Source: Auriscalpium vulgare
Taxonomy: Eukaryota; Basidiomycota; Agaricomycetes; Russulales; Auriscalpiaceae
Direction of reading: 5' to 3'
DNA: 64,000 nucleotides
NCBI GenBank assembly: GCA_019915015.1
Contig: JAHBBC010000002.1
Span: forward strand, 2,604,001 to 2,668,000
Shown: positions 1 to 10,684 of the stretch, piece by piece
How the letters are laid out: every line of letters begins with the position of its first letter
Position numbering within the stretch: the first letter of the stretch is position 1
The notes under the pieces: model-generated
The model's input: only the letters and a program-made list of their open reading frames with translations
Told to the model about the DNA's origin: nothing
The model's database searches: none
Position numbers and translations under genes: made by a program

Positions 1-25
1 TCACGCAGTTTCTTACCTTGAATAG

Positions 26-2271
26 CCCCCAAGGTCCGTGCGCAAGTTGCGCTGTCTCCCGAGGGCCATGTTGCAGATCCACAGGACGCTCCCGCTGGCA
101 CAGCGCCGGTCGAAACGCAGACGCAGAACGCATCCGTCAGTGCGGATCCGTCCACGGCCGATGAAGTGGACTCACCTGGTTCAACTGCTACAACGCCTCG
201 ACCCATCTCCACGAGCGCATCAGCCGCTTCAGCTGCTAAACCTGCGCGTGCGGCCCGGGCTCCTCCGTCTTCTCCATACCGCACTCCGTACGAGCTTGCA
301 AGGCTGGAGCGTATCAAGGAACTTGCGGAATTGAGAAAGGAGCTGGGCATCGTGCCCTTCTTCACGGAGCAGGAGAAGGCTGCTATTGAGGCGAAGAAGA
401 ACCGGCGCAAGCGTGGCCCCAAGAAGCCTGCAGGTCCACGGACGAGGCGTTCATCGCGACTTGCGGAGGCTGTTGACAAGTGAGTCTTGTGTACTATATG
501 AGAGGAGACAAGGAACTCATCTGCTGTGCAGCGACACAAGCATCGCGCAGGGCGACATACAGATGGAGGAAATGGATGAGGAGGAGGGAGTGGATGAGGA
601 GGAGGAAGAAGACGAGGAAGAGGACCAAGACGAGGAGGCCGAGGACGGTGAAGGCTCGACACAGGAAGACCGCGGTGGCGTCAACTGTGCGGGCGCAACT
701 GAAGCAAGCAGTGACGACGTGCGTCACGCGTCTCTGTCCTCTTCACTTCCGTCGGCGTTGGCTGCCTCCTCGTCCGCCGCCGAGCCGTCCGTCTTACCGC
801 TGGAGCATGCGTTGGCGAACACAGCCAGCAAGATGCAGGACTGCGCGTCTGTCGCTTCGGCAATTGCCATCAAGGATGCTCAGTCGTTGGCGCGAGGTGT
901 GTTGTCAACACGTTCACGGAATTCACCCAAGCTGACATCCCTTTCACTCAGTGTCAAGCACCTCTGGGGCATCGGAGACCACCACCAACGCGCATGCCGT
1001 GGCTGTCGCCGTTGCGAGCTCTCCCAAGTCCCTGCCTGCAGCGGTACCCGAAGTTTCCACCCCATCTACACCCACCGCACCCATCGCTGCACTGCCCGGC
1101 TCTCCCGCTGCATCTATCACCACAGTGCCTACCCCGTCCAACGTGCCCTTCACCGTTGAAGCCTTCCTTTCGTCAACACGGCCCGAGCCCATCGCCACGT
1201 TCACCGCGCCGATCACCGTCGAAGCCTTTGCCCCATCGACACCATCCCAGCCCATCGCCACGGTCCTTGTGCCGTCTGTCCCCGTCGCGGCAGCCCCGCC
1301 CGTCTTGCCCATCACCAAGGAGGTCCCTGTGACGTCAGCCGTAGCAGCAGCGCCGCCCGTCGCGCCCATCGCGCCCGTCGCGCCCATCGCGCCCGTCGCG
1401 CCCGTCGCGCCCATCGCCGAGGTCCCCGTGCCGTCTGCACCTGTCGCAGCAGCGCCGCGCGTCTCGCTCGTACCCTCAATGCCAGTCACCCCTGCTCATC
1501 TGTCCCATTTGGCCGTCTCTGCCTCCCCTGAAGGACCTCCGGCGGCACTCGGCCTGGGCCCGGCCGTGCCTACGGCTATGTCGGCGACATCAGTTGCCAT
1601 GGCACCCCAGATAGACTCGCTCCCCTCCAACTGCCCGGACTGGTTCGTCCACGACTACAAGTACCTCTCTGGGGTTGTGATCAACGAAGACTGGGCAGCG
1701 CTCCTCCCGACCTGGCGTGTCTTTGAGGAGCTTTTGGGCTACAAGAATGGGAAGGTAAGTAGTCATGTCTTGTGCTATCCTCACAGAGGCTGACGTTGCG
1801 TGATCACAGGGCAAGAAGTTCACGCTTGCGAACGCCTCACGGCCAAAGGAAGTGCCGTTTTGGACCTCCCGCAAACGTGAGTTTGCGAAGCCGCCGGACA
1901 TCCTCAGCCTGCGTGTCTTTGGTCAACAGTGGAGGGACTGGTGGGTTGGTCTTCAGCCCGATTGGCGCGGGGATGCCTGGCCGCTGGATCGCTGCGAAGG
2001 TACGGCATCTGAAGCCTGGGTGGAAACGGCCAAGGGTGGACGCAACGGCTTCGAGCTGCTGCTCATCAGTCTGACGTGGTGGTATCAACAAGCAGACGGT
2101 GACCTGGCAGCGCAGCGCGAGTGCGAGTCCGCCATCGAGGATGTCCAGTGGGTGCTTGACCAGATGGTCGGGCATCTCCGCAGCAGCGCCGACGTCGGTT
2201 CTAAGCAACAGGCCTCGCGTGAGCCAGCAGGGAATTCTCAGGGCAGAAGGCGAGTACGAGCAATGTCTTGA
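26..2271 (+). CDS. Unknown agaricomycete family protein, 3' part, four exons visible
   Basis: I do not recognise a function. Proposed exons are 26-479, 532-896, 952-1754 and 1810-2271. The introns (480-531, 897-951, 1755-1809) are 52-55 bp, GT-AG, and keep the frame; the 5' end lies outside the window. The first exon carries a basic stretch (KKNRRKRGPKK), the second an acidic run of Glu/Asp (about 568-650), and the third a long Pro/Ala/Val-rich tract with repeated APVAPIAPVA units (about 1360-1420). The conserved part is C-terminal: CPDWFVHDYKYL, then FWTSRKREF, QQWRDWWVGLQPDWR, a W-x3-AKGGRNG motif and a final LTWWYQQ. The gene at 3316 has the same order of motifs, so the two are tandem paralogues on one strand. 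The basic and acidic regions suggest a nuclear protein, but that is inference. Confidence 0.75.
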
Positions 2272-3315
2272 AATTGGCCCATGCTGATATGTTTCCGACA
2301 GCTCGAAGAGGAGGAAGTAGTGTTGCGTGAGGCGTGTCCCGGTTGCCATGTCGTCGGAGAAGTAGTGTTGCGCAAGTCGTGTCCCGGTAGTGCATAGTAG
2401 TGTTAGTTTTCGCGCTCAAAGTAGTTCATTCAACATGTACTACATACATTCTGCATATTCAACATTGTGCATGAAGTCAACAAGGCAGATGACGCGAGTC
2501 GGTGACTTGAGTGAATCTTGACTCTCGACTTGTGAAAAAAAAAGGTTCGGATGTAGTAAATACTCAAGTAGTCTGCAAATACTCTGCTAGGTCTCGTAGT
2601 AAATAATCAGACACCAGGGTCTCTCGTAGTAATTACTCGACTCGCTGCGCAGTAAAAATGCCAAGTCGTGAGGTGACCCCCGCCGGTCACCAGGGCCCGC
2701 GCCGGTGCCCGGGGTCACGTGACATATGGCAAGGGCAGAAAGCCCGCCTTCTAACAACGGAATATACACTGCAAACGTGCCCTGGTGACTGCTATTGCAA
2801 CACAAGAGGGTACCAGCCAGTCATGTGGGGCTATATATAGGAAATATTCAAGTGCTGACAAATGGCTATTAGGGTGCAATCTACGCTTTTTATAGAGCTA
2901 TTTGGGCCAGAGTAGAAATTGCAGGCAATATGCTAAAAAGTACACTTGATATGGAGCTATTTGGGTGAATAATACTGTAGTAGAAGTTGCAGGCAATAGT
3001 AAAAACTAGGCTTTTTGTGCTGCTATTTGCAATACTAAAACCGTAGTAAAATGTGCAGGCAATGTAGTAAAAACCAGGCTGCTATTTGCACTAGTAAAAC
3101 CGTAGTAAAATTTGCAGGCAATGTAGTAAAAACTATGCTTTTTGCGCTGCTATTTGCCCTAGTAGTACTGTAGTAGAAGTTGCTAGCAGAGTAGTAATAC
3201 TAGTACTTACTATATACCAACTGCACAAACCACTACAGCTTTGCTACTACAGCAGTCTTTTAGTTACTTAAGTTACCACCACGGCTCGCCATCTGAGCAG
3301 GCCCGACGTTTGAGG
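2272..3315. other. Intergenic region between the two paralogues
   Basis: No coding sequence is supported. The first half has short stop-rich frames and several copies of GTAGTAAATACTC-like words. The second half is the degenerate repeat array listed separately. The region must contain the promoter of the gene at 3316, but no clear TATA box is seen at a usual distance. Confidence 0.5.
2870..3215. repeat. Degenerate tandem repeat with GCAGGCAAT and CTGCTATTTGC cores
   Basis: Four to five diverged units of about 60-80 bp follow each other. Each contains a version of TTGCAGGCAATGTAGTAAAA, then a GCTTTTTG stretch, then GCTGCTATTTGC and CTAGTAAAACCGTAGTA. Units differ by substitutions and small deletions, as in an old minisatellite. 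No coding potential is seen. Confidence 0.6.
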
Positions 3316-4550
3316 ATGGCGGAGAATGAGAGGATATTAGCTAGCATGGACCTCCTCCACGCTGGCAGCAAGCTAGTAGCTGGGCTGAAGGTGCCCGCTG
3401 AGAAGCGGCCTCGGGCGCGACGGGTTCACGCTGCGTCGGAAAGTCGACAGCGCTCCCTGAGGAGTGGTGCGAGGTCAGCATATGTATCTGAACCATGCCG
3501 TATCGTTGCTCACTGTTATCTCATAGCCCGACCTCTACCTCGGATGCTGAACTTGAAGGCATCACGGACCTGCAGGTTGACGATGCCACAGACCTCGACG
3601 AGGAAGCACTGCAGGAGATGGAGGACAACCCAGAGGCTGACGACCCTATGGACCTTGACGATGAAGCACGGCGGGAGATGGAAGACGACCCGGAGGCTGG
3701 CGACGACGCGGAGGGCGGCGATATTGAGCGCGACGAGCCCGGAGGCAACACAACGGAAGCCGCTGCCCAGTCACCCGCCGCTCTGCGTGCTACGCCCCCC
3801 ACTGACACCCAGGTCACGGAGCATGCTGCTCAGTTGGCCACAGCTACAAAGCCTACATCCATTCCCGTGTCTACGACGACGCTTCCTACCCCTACCGCTA
3901 ATGGTGAGCCAACGCCGGCCGACGGGGCTGGCACTGCCTCTACAAGCCCCGCACCCCTCCCTCGCTCGCCTACAGACACCCCTACCCACGCCGACACGTC
4001 ACCCACCAATCTGCCAACCACGGAATCTCCCGTTCCCGTCAAGCAAGTGCAGCTGGAGCCCGGTGCTGCCGTGGCCAACGACAGCGATCCACAGTGGGTC
4101 CAAGAAGCGTTTGCTTACCTTGCGTCAGCTATCAACGAGCCTGAGTGGCAGCGCACGGTCCGGTCTTGGCTGACGCTCGAGCGATTGCTCGTAGAAGACA
4201 CCGAGGTAAGCCCAATTCTGTAGCTGCTGTGGTGCCCGCACTAATTGCCGCGGTAAATTAGAAAAATGACCCCACCTTGAAAAACGATAAGGACGTGCGG
4301 CCAAATGCAATTCCCGCGTGGTTCAAGAGCGGGCGCAAGTACAGCAAAGTTCCTCCTACCGGCAAGGCCGCGACATTCGCCCGCACGTGGCGTGGGTGGT
4401 GGACAGCCATGCAGCCCGCGTGGCGGACAGCCGAGCTGTCGTGGCCCATGAGCCGCGCGATCGTCCCCGGGGAGACCTGGCCCGAGCTGCGCAAGGGTGG
4501 AAAGAAAGGTTTTGTCATCGTCCTGATGACAATTGTGTGGTGGACCTTTG

Positions 4551-4961
4551 TGTCACGAATCGCTCCATTTCTTTCGACTCTCTTGACTGCCATTCACATC
4601 CACCATCAATCACGGACCACGATCCAGACTCCTCATTAATCCGGACCTCTCTAGACTCTTCCATGAAGTTCTATGACGAGGCTGTGTACGCTATTGTTCG
4701 CCCTTCTTATTGTTCTCCATTGTCATGGTTCCTTCCTTATTGTTCCGCACCCTATTGTTCTTCCGTTTACCCTTGTTTGGCTTCACTCAGTATATAAGGA
4801 CTCGTCTCTCTCCCTATTCCTCAGACTGTTCACTTCGTCTACACCGTACGCAATACATTGCCTGCGCTGTTGGTCACAGCACTCTCACTCGTCTCATCCC
4901 TCTGGTCCGGTCGGTGACTTGGGCGGCTCTTTTTGTGTGTTCCTTGACGCGAGTCTTGACA
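4551..4961 (+). repeat. Gypsy-1 5' LTR
   Basis: The 411-bp repeat has the terminal inverted repeat TGTCA/TGACA. Compared base by base with the 3' LTR I find three differences, all C here and T in the 3' copy, and each at a CpG (TCG/TTG, GCG/GTG, TCG/TTG). The TATA box and predicted RNA start fall in its second half. Confidence 0.95.
4791..4798 (+). promoter_or_regulatory. TATA box in the Gypsy-1 5' LTR
   Basis: TATATAAG lies in the middle of the LTR, where the U3 promoter is expected. The same sequence occurs in the 3' LTR at 46957-46964. A start about 30 bp downstream would put the RNA 5' end near 4820-4830. Confidence 0.7.
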
Positions 4962-4962
4962 C

Positions 4963-6099
4963 TTGAACAGTCTCTCCTACGCCCACCTCACCTTTTATCT
5001 CTCTTATCGCTCTCATCCTTGCCGTCCACGCGACGTAAAAACCACCATCGACACCACGGCCTCCCCCGCTAGCTGGCTCATCTACCAGCAAAGGTATCTT
5101 AGCCTTTATCACCCTGATCACCAGCCCCATCTACCGCAACCCATCGATCTTGCCGAGGGTCGAAACTACATCCTCGACATCCGCAATCACTGCGAACAGG
5201 ACCTTTGGGCAATACACGGAAAGTGGGCCCTCATAGCAGAGTGGCACTGGAATCAAGGAGCGGTCAGCATCTTCTTATACGTCCGCATCAAAGTAGTCTT
5301 TGACGTTGATCTGAATCGATTCAACTTCGACCTCACGGAGCACGCATACCATCAGCCATTCCTGTCCTCCCCCATCGGACTATACATTGATCCCCGCACC
5401 ACCCCGATACACTTCGTCGTTGGAGGACGACCTACCCCCTGCCCAAGCCCTGAACCCACGATCTCCCTTGCTCAACGAATCCGTCGCATCACACGCCCTG
5501 CTCCATCCCCTGCTCCACCCTCGATCCCTCAGCCACGTCCTCGTCGCCCAGTCGCGGCAGATTTCTTCTAGAACACCACCATTGGTCCCGACAGCAACTC
5601 CAAACCCGCATTCACCACTGCTATCAACAACGTTCCCAGTGAGATCCATCAGGAAGGCGAGGACCACTTTGTTCTCTACACTGCGACTGGACCAAGAAGA
5701 GTAGAGTGGTTTGCGGACGATCGGCAGTGGGAGTGGTACTTTGTCGACGACCTCAAAGACGTCACTGACGATGATATCCGCGACGCACGAGCACTACAGA
5801 CCCCACTTCCCCCATCACGCATCCCAAGTCCTGCATCACCGCCGACTCGTCGCACATCGCCAGTCTCCGTACCTGCAGGGGTAGAACTAGACCCGCGCAA
5901 TAATAAGTGGTACGCGTGGCAGAGCGATTACACCAGGCGCCTCGTCCATTGGCAACCAATCACCTCTAGTCCCGTTGACGAAGAACGTTGGTTCTGGGTG
6001 AGCAACGATCGCTTCATATCCGATCAGGAACTAGCAAGATCTGTTGCAGTCGCTCGAGAAATTACTGCTCAGCAGACTCTTCGCTCGATTACCCTCTGA
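4963..6099 (+). CDS. Tryptophan-rich reading frame upstream of gag (no ATG, one internal TAG)
   Basis: From the LTR junction to a TGA at 6097-6099 one frame stays open for 378 codons except for a single TAG at 5569-5571. No ATG occurs in this frame, so translation would need a non-ATG start, splicing or an upstream exon. The second half reads like real protein: motifs EWFADDRQWEWYFVDD and WYAWQSDYTRRLVHWQP are rich in Trp and Asp. The frame is the same as gag, and no further stop lies between 6099 and the gag ATG at 6193. It may be an N-terminal Gag extension closed by TAG and TGA, or a separate protein. I do not recognise a family. Confidence 0.45.
4964..4973 (+). other. Candidate self-priming primer binding site of Gypsy-1
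   Basis: TGAACAGTCT starts two bases after the 5' LTR. It does not begin with TGG, as a normal tRNA primer site would. It is perfectly complementary over 10 nt to AGACTGTTCA at 4823-4832, about 32 bp downstream of the start of the TATA box, where the transcript should begin. This is the arrangement known for Tf1-type elements that prime from their own RNA 5' end. The RNA start is predicted, not measured. Confidence 0.6.
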
Positions 6100-6192
6100 T
6101 CCGCTACCCAGACTCCCGTACCCACGCAACCTCCGACTCGCGTCCCTACTCCTACCCTCATCACTGCCCCCACCCCGACTACATCTCTCACC

Positions 6193-7197
6193 ATGGCTCC
6201 CAGCAATCCGACGAACCCGACTCAGACAACCCCGACTCCTGCCAAAGGCGAAATCGGCGTCAAACCAACGCCGTTCACTGGTGATCGCACCATGTCGAAA
6301 CACTTCAAAACGCGTATCCGCATGTTCCTGCGAGGCAACCCCACCAAGTACGTGACGGATGACGACAAGATCACGCTGTTCCTCGACCTTTGCCAAGGAG
6401 ACAACGCCGGCAAATGGGCTGAGGCTCGGAGCAACGAGATACTCGACGACGACGACGCCTACTTAAACAGCAGCTCCCACGTGCGTCGCTTTGACACATT
6501 TGCCAAACTCCTCGCCCAGTTCAACATCGACTTCGCACCCCTCGACGAGACGAATTCCGCTCGCGCGGAACTAGATCATCTCAAGATGAACACGCGAACG
6601 GTCACAGAGTACATCACGGACTTTGACGCGCTGGTCCCTCGGACTAAGTACACTGGGGAGTCCCTCGTCTATTTCTTTAAGAAAGGACTGAACTCAGGGC
6701 TCCTTGACGACTGTCTTCGCGCAGACCCTGTACCAGCGACGCTGGAACAGTGGAAGAAGAAGGCGATGGACAGAAACGCTGCTTACATCGAGCGCGTCCG
6801 CACGATGGCGGCAACCAAGCGCCCAGCCAGGACTTCATTTTCCCCGCCCGCCACACCGCAGAATCGTCCGCGTATGGCGGCAACCTCTGCTTCGCCCCAG
6901 ATCCTCACCAAGCTCACGGAACAGGAGCGCGAGCAACTACGGTTGAAGGGTGGTTGCTTCAGGTGTCGCCAGACAGGGCACATTGCGTTCAATTGCCCGC
7001 AGAACCCACGCAACGCCACTACGGTCCGAGCGATAGAAACCGGTCCGGCGCCGGGAGTAGCTCCTGCGACCACTCAAGCAGAGATCCCGCCGGTCACCCG
7101 TGCCATCTCGGACTTGACCGCGCAGATCAAGAGGCTCGAAGGAGATGAGGCAGAGGAAGCAAAGGCCTTCCTGAAGGACATGGTAGAGGGTTTTTGA
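6193..7197 (+). CDS. gag: Gypsy-1 Gag with CCHC zinc knuckle
   Basis: The 334-residue frame starts at ATG 6193 in the context CTCACCATGG. Residues about 25-200 look like a Ty3/Gypsy capsid region (MFLRGNP, LDLCQGDNAGKWAE, YITDFDALVP, FKKGLNSGLLDD). A zinc knuckle CFRCRQTGHIAFNC (C-x2-C-x4-H-x4-C) lies near residue 255 and should bind element RNA. The C-terminus is followed immediately by the slip site for Pol. Gag forms the virus-like particle and the frame has no defect. Confidence 0.9.
   Translation: MAPSNPTNPTQTTPTPAKGEIGVKPTPFTGDRTMSKHFKTRIRMFLRGNPTKYVTDDDKITLFLDLCQGDNAGKWAEARSNEILDDDDAYLNSSSHVRRFDTFAKLLAQFNIDFAPLDETNSARAELDHLKMNTRTVTEYITDFDALVPRTKYTGESLVYFFKKGLNSGLLDDCLRADPVPATLEQWKKKAMDRNAAYIERVRTMAATKRPARTSFSPPATPQNRPRMAATSASPQILTKLTEQEREQLRLKGGCFRCRQTGHIAFNCPQNPRNATTVRAIETGPAPGVAPATTQAEIPPVTRAISDLTAQIKRLEGDEAEEAKAFLKDMVEGF
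7188..7194 (+). promoter_or_regulatory. Probable -1 ribosomal frameshift site at the gag stop
   Basis: G GGT TTT is read in gag phase as the last two sense codons before TGA (7195-7197). It fits the X XXY YYZ slippery heptamer. Slipping back one base continues into TTG AAG CGC and the long pol frame. The following 30 bases are GC-rich and could fold, but no stem was computed. Confidence 0.7.
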
Positions 7198-10100
7198 AGC
7201 GCCCCCCGGTCGCGTCGTCCGCGGGTGGCTCAAGGTTTTCGTTAAGTTCATCGAATCGTTATGCTGTACTTTCTTCATCGGACATTTGTGAGCAATCGTA
7301 TCCCTCTGCGATCTACATGTCCGCTGTCACTCGCAACAGGCAATCACCCTCGATCGCCCTTCAAGTACAGCTACGACTCAACGAACCACAAAACCTCATC
7401 GACGCCGATGCTCTGCTCGACAGTGGAGCCAAAGGAATCATCCTTCATCCCAAGTTTGCCACTAAACACAGACTTCCCTTGAAACCATTACCCCGACCAT
7501 TCCCTGTTCGCAATGTCGACAACACCGAAAACATCATGGGCTGGGTACGTTACTCGACGACTCAGACAATCCGCATCTATGCCAAGGACTCAACATCCTA
7601 TCATGAGGAGGAAGCTGAGTTTTTCCTCACTGACATCGGCGACTACGACATGATTCTTGGCACAGACTGGCTGGAATTTCACAATCCGGCAGTCGACTGG
7701 CGAGAAAAGCGCGTCGACATGACTCGATGCCCACCATCCTGCAAGTTGCATGCACCACCGATCAAGAACTTATCAACGCGCACAGAACGACAGACTCCCA
7801 AATCGTCTGCGGCCCCACGACCTACTACCAGGCCGCGCCATGAGGCTCCACTACCTCCGCCAACGATGCCAAAGTACGTCGTCCCAGCTCGTCGCGTCCA
7901 TGGAGTACGTATTCGCCGCACTACGCGGTCCCCAACGCTTGGTGCCCTGTTCACGGAAGACGACGAAGAACGATTCACCATGGAACATGCGTGGATGGTG
8001 CACGGATTGCAACTCGCTGGTATGTTACCCGCCTTCAATATTCCGCTCATTCCCCCGCCTGTCAGACCAGGACCGGTGCACGTACGAGCAGCTTTCACGA
8101 ACGCACAGAAGCTCGCCGAAAAAGCTGCTGGACCCCCGGTGCAGAAAGAATTCAAGGAATTAGTCCCGCTCCCATACCAAGACTTTCGCGACGTCTTTGA
8201 CAAAGTCTCTTCTGAACGTCTTCCGGATCGCCGTTCATGGGACCACGCTATTGACCTCAAGGACGGCTTTGAACCACGACCGAGTAAGGTTTACCCGTTG
8301 TCGCCAGCTGAGCAAGTGGAACTGGACGCCTTTCTCAATGAACACCTGGAGAAGGGATACATACGCCCATCCAAGTCTCCCATGGCGAGTCCATTCTTCT
8401 TTGTTAAGAAAAAGGATGGCAAGCTGCGACCAGTTCAGGATTATCGCGCACTAAACAAGGGGACGGTCAAGAATGAATACCCCCTGCCGCTTATCTCTGA
8501 AATCGTCGACAAGCTCAAGGGTGCCAAGGTCTTCACCAAGATGGACGTCCGCTGGGGTTACAACAACGTACGCATCAAGGAAGGCGACAAATGGAAAGCG
8601 GCGTTCAAAACTAACCGCGGGCTCTTCGAACCATTGGTGATGTTCTTTGGCCTCATGAATTCACCCGCCACCTTCCAAGCAATGATGAACGAACTCTTTA
8701 AGGACCTCATTGACCTCGGCAAAGTCATCATCTACATGGACGACATTCTTATCTTCACCAACACCCTTGAAGAACATCGCCGCCTGGTGCGACAAGTCTT
8801 ACAACGACTTCGCGAACATGACTTGTTTTTGAAACCCGAGAAATGCACCTTCGAACAATCCACAGTCGAGTACCTTGGTCTGATCATTTCCCATGATCAT
8901 TTATCTATGGATCCAATCAAGGTCGCTGGGATTGCAGACTGGCCAGCGCCACGAACGGTGAAAGACGTCCAATCTTTCTTAGGATTTGGGAATTTCTACC
9001 GGCGTTTCATCCGCGACTTCTCCAAGATTGCGCACCCACTGTTCGCCCTAACCAAGAAGGATTACGCCTGGAACTGGACAACCGAATGCCAAGAGGCCTT
9101 TGATAACCTCAAAGCTGTGTTCACCTCGTCTCCCGTCCTTGTCATGCCTGACCCTACCAAACCATATTTGGTGGAAGTTGACGCCTCAGACTACGCAACG
9201 GGAGGCATACTCTCGCAGCGCGGTGACGACAACCTCTGGCATCCGGTCGCATATCTGTCCAAGTCGCTTTCAGACCCAGAACGCAACTACGACATTTACG
9301 ACAAGGAACTCCTTGCTATTATTCGCGCCCTTGAAGCTTGGCGCCACTACCTCGAAGGCGCTCCAGATCTCATAGAAATCTGGACAGATCACAAGAATTT
9401 GGAGTACTTTCGCTCCGCCCAGAAGCTGAGTCGTCGACAAGCTCGATGGGCGTTATTCCTTACACGTTTCGACTTTGAACTAATCCACAAACCAGGAATT
9501 TCTCAACGTGCTGATCCCATGTCGAGGCGACCTGACCATAGAGAGGGGGTGGAGGACGATAACGCGGAACGGGTACTACTGGACCCTCAATTTTTCCGCA
9601 TCCGCGCTACTCGTCCTGGCGCTGTCACCTCCCTTGGCAATCACGACCTCCGACGTCGCATCCGAGAAGCAAAGACCAAGGACATAGAAGTTGTCAAGGC
9701 TCTCGACGTCATACTCGGCAATGGGCCTCGATCACTAACAAAGAACCTAGAAGAATGGAACACCGAAGACGGACTGGTCCTGTTCCGGGGGAAAGTCTAC
9801 GTCCCTGCGAACGATCAACTGCGACGTGACATCGTTCGGATGCATCACGACAACCCTTCAGCAGGACATCCAGGGCGCCACAAGACACATGAACTATTTG
9901 GACGTGAATATTGGTGGCCCGGTATGTCAGTCTTCATACGGGACTATGTCGACGGTTGCGCTACTTGTCAAGCAACCAAGGTGCAGAATCATCGAACGCA
10001 CGTCGAGACTATCCCAAACGCCATCCCCAGCCGACCATTGCAAGACATCACTTCGGACTTCGTAGTTGAACTCCCGCCCTGCGACGGATTCGACTCAATC

Positions 10101-10684
10101 TGCGTTATAGTGGACAGGTTCACTAAACACGTCACATTCACACCCTGCAACAAGACCATCACTAGCGACGGCACAGTTGACCTTCTCATTGACAAGATCT
10201 ATCGGCACTACGGCCTCTGGGAACGACTTATCTCTGACCGCGGACCCCAGTACGCTGGGAAGGTCATGCGCGGTGTATTCGACAAACTAGGCATCAAGTC
10301 TGCACTCAGCACGGCCTATCACCCACAGACGGATGGTGAGTCCGAACATGTAAACCAAGAGATGGAACAATTCCTACGAGTATTCTGCAATTATCGACAA
10401 GATGATTGGGTGAAGTGGTTAACATTCGCTGAGTTCTCGCATAACCACCGCATCCATAGCGCGACAAACCGTTCACCCTTCGAAATGCTCCTCGGTTACA
10501 CTCCCCATGCCATGCCCCCTATCCACACTACGTCAACAATTCCTACCGTTGAAGAACGCCTGCAGCACATGGAACAAGTGCGCACGGAGGTTGAAGCTAG
10601 CCTTCGCTCTGCGGCCGAAGTAATGAAGCGCAACAACGCCGATCACATCAAGAGCAGCGTGCACTTCAAGATTGGAGACCGCGT
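7194..10684 (+). pseudogene. pol: Gypsy-1 Pol, N-terminal 5/6 (protease, RT, RNase H, integrase core), broken by Gypsy-2
   Basis: The frame is -1 relative to gag and has no ATG of its own near its start, as expected for a frameshift product. Domains in order: aspartic protease (LLDSGAKG near residue 76, later ILGTDWLEF); reverse transcriptase (FFVKKKDGKLRPVQDYR, catalytic YMDD near residue 513); RNase H (VEVDASDYATGG near 660); integrase zinc finger (HHDN-x4-H ... CATC near 880-930); and integrase core with D (TSDFV), D (SDRGP near 1013) and E (DGESEHV near 1050). The protein runs to FKIGDRV. At 10685 it enters the LTR of Gypsy-2 and reads nonsense to a stop at 10802. The true C-terminus is at 46211-46805. 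Confidence 0.93.

Noticed and set aside
3241..4173. A 310-codon frame over the start of the second paralogue
   Set aside because: It reads through the intron at 3474-3526 into the wrong frame; the spliced model matches the paralogue and keeps the acidic repeats.
7194..7210. Independent start codon for Gypsy-1 pol
   Set aside because: No ATG near the frame start; the slip site before the gag stop explains the expression better.
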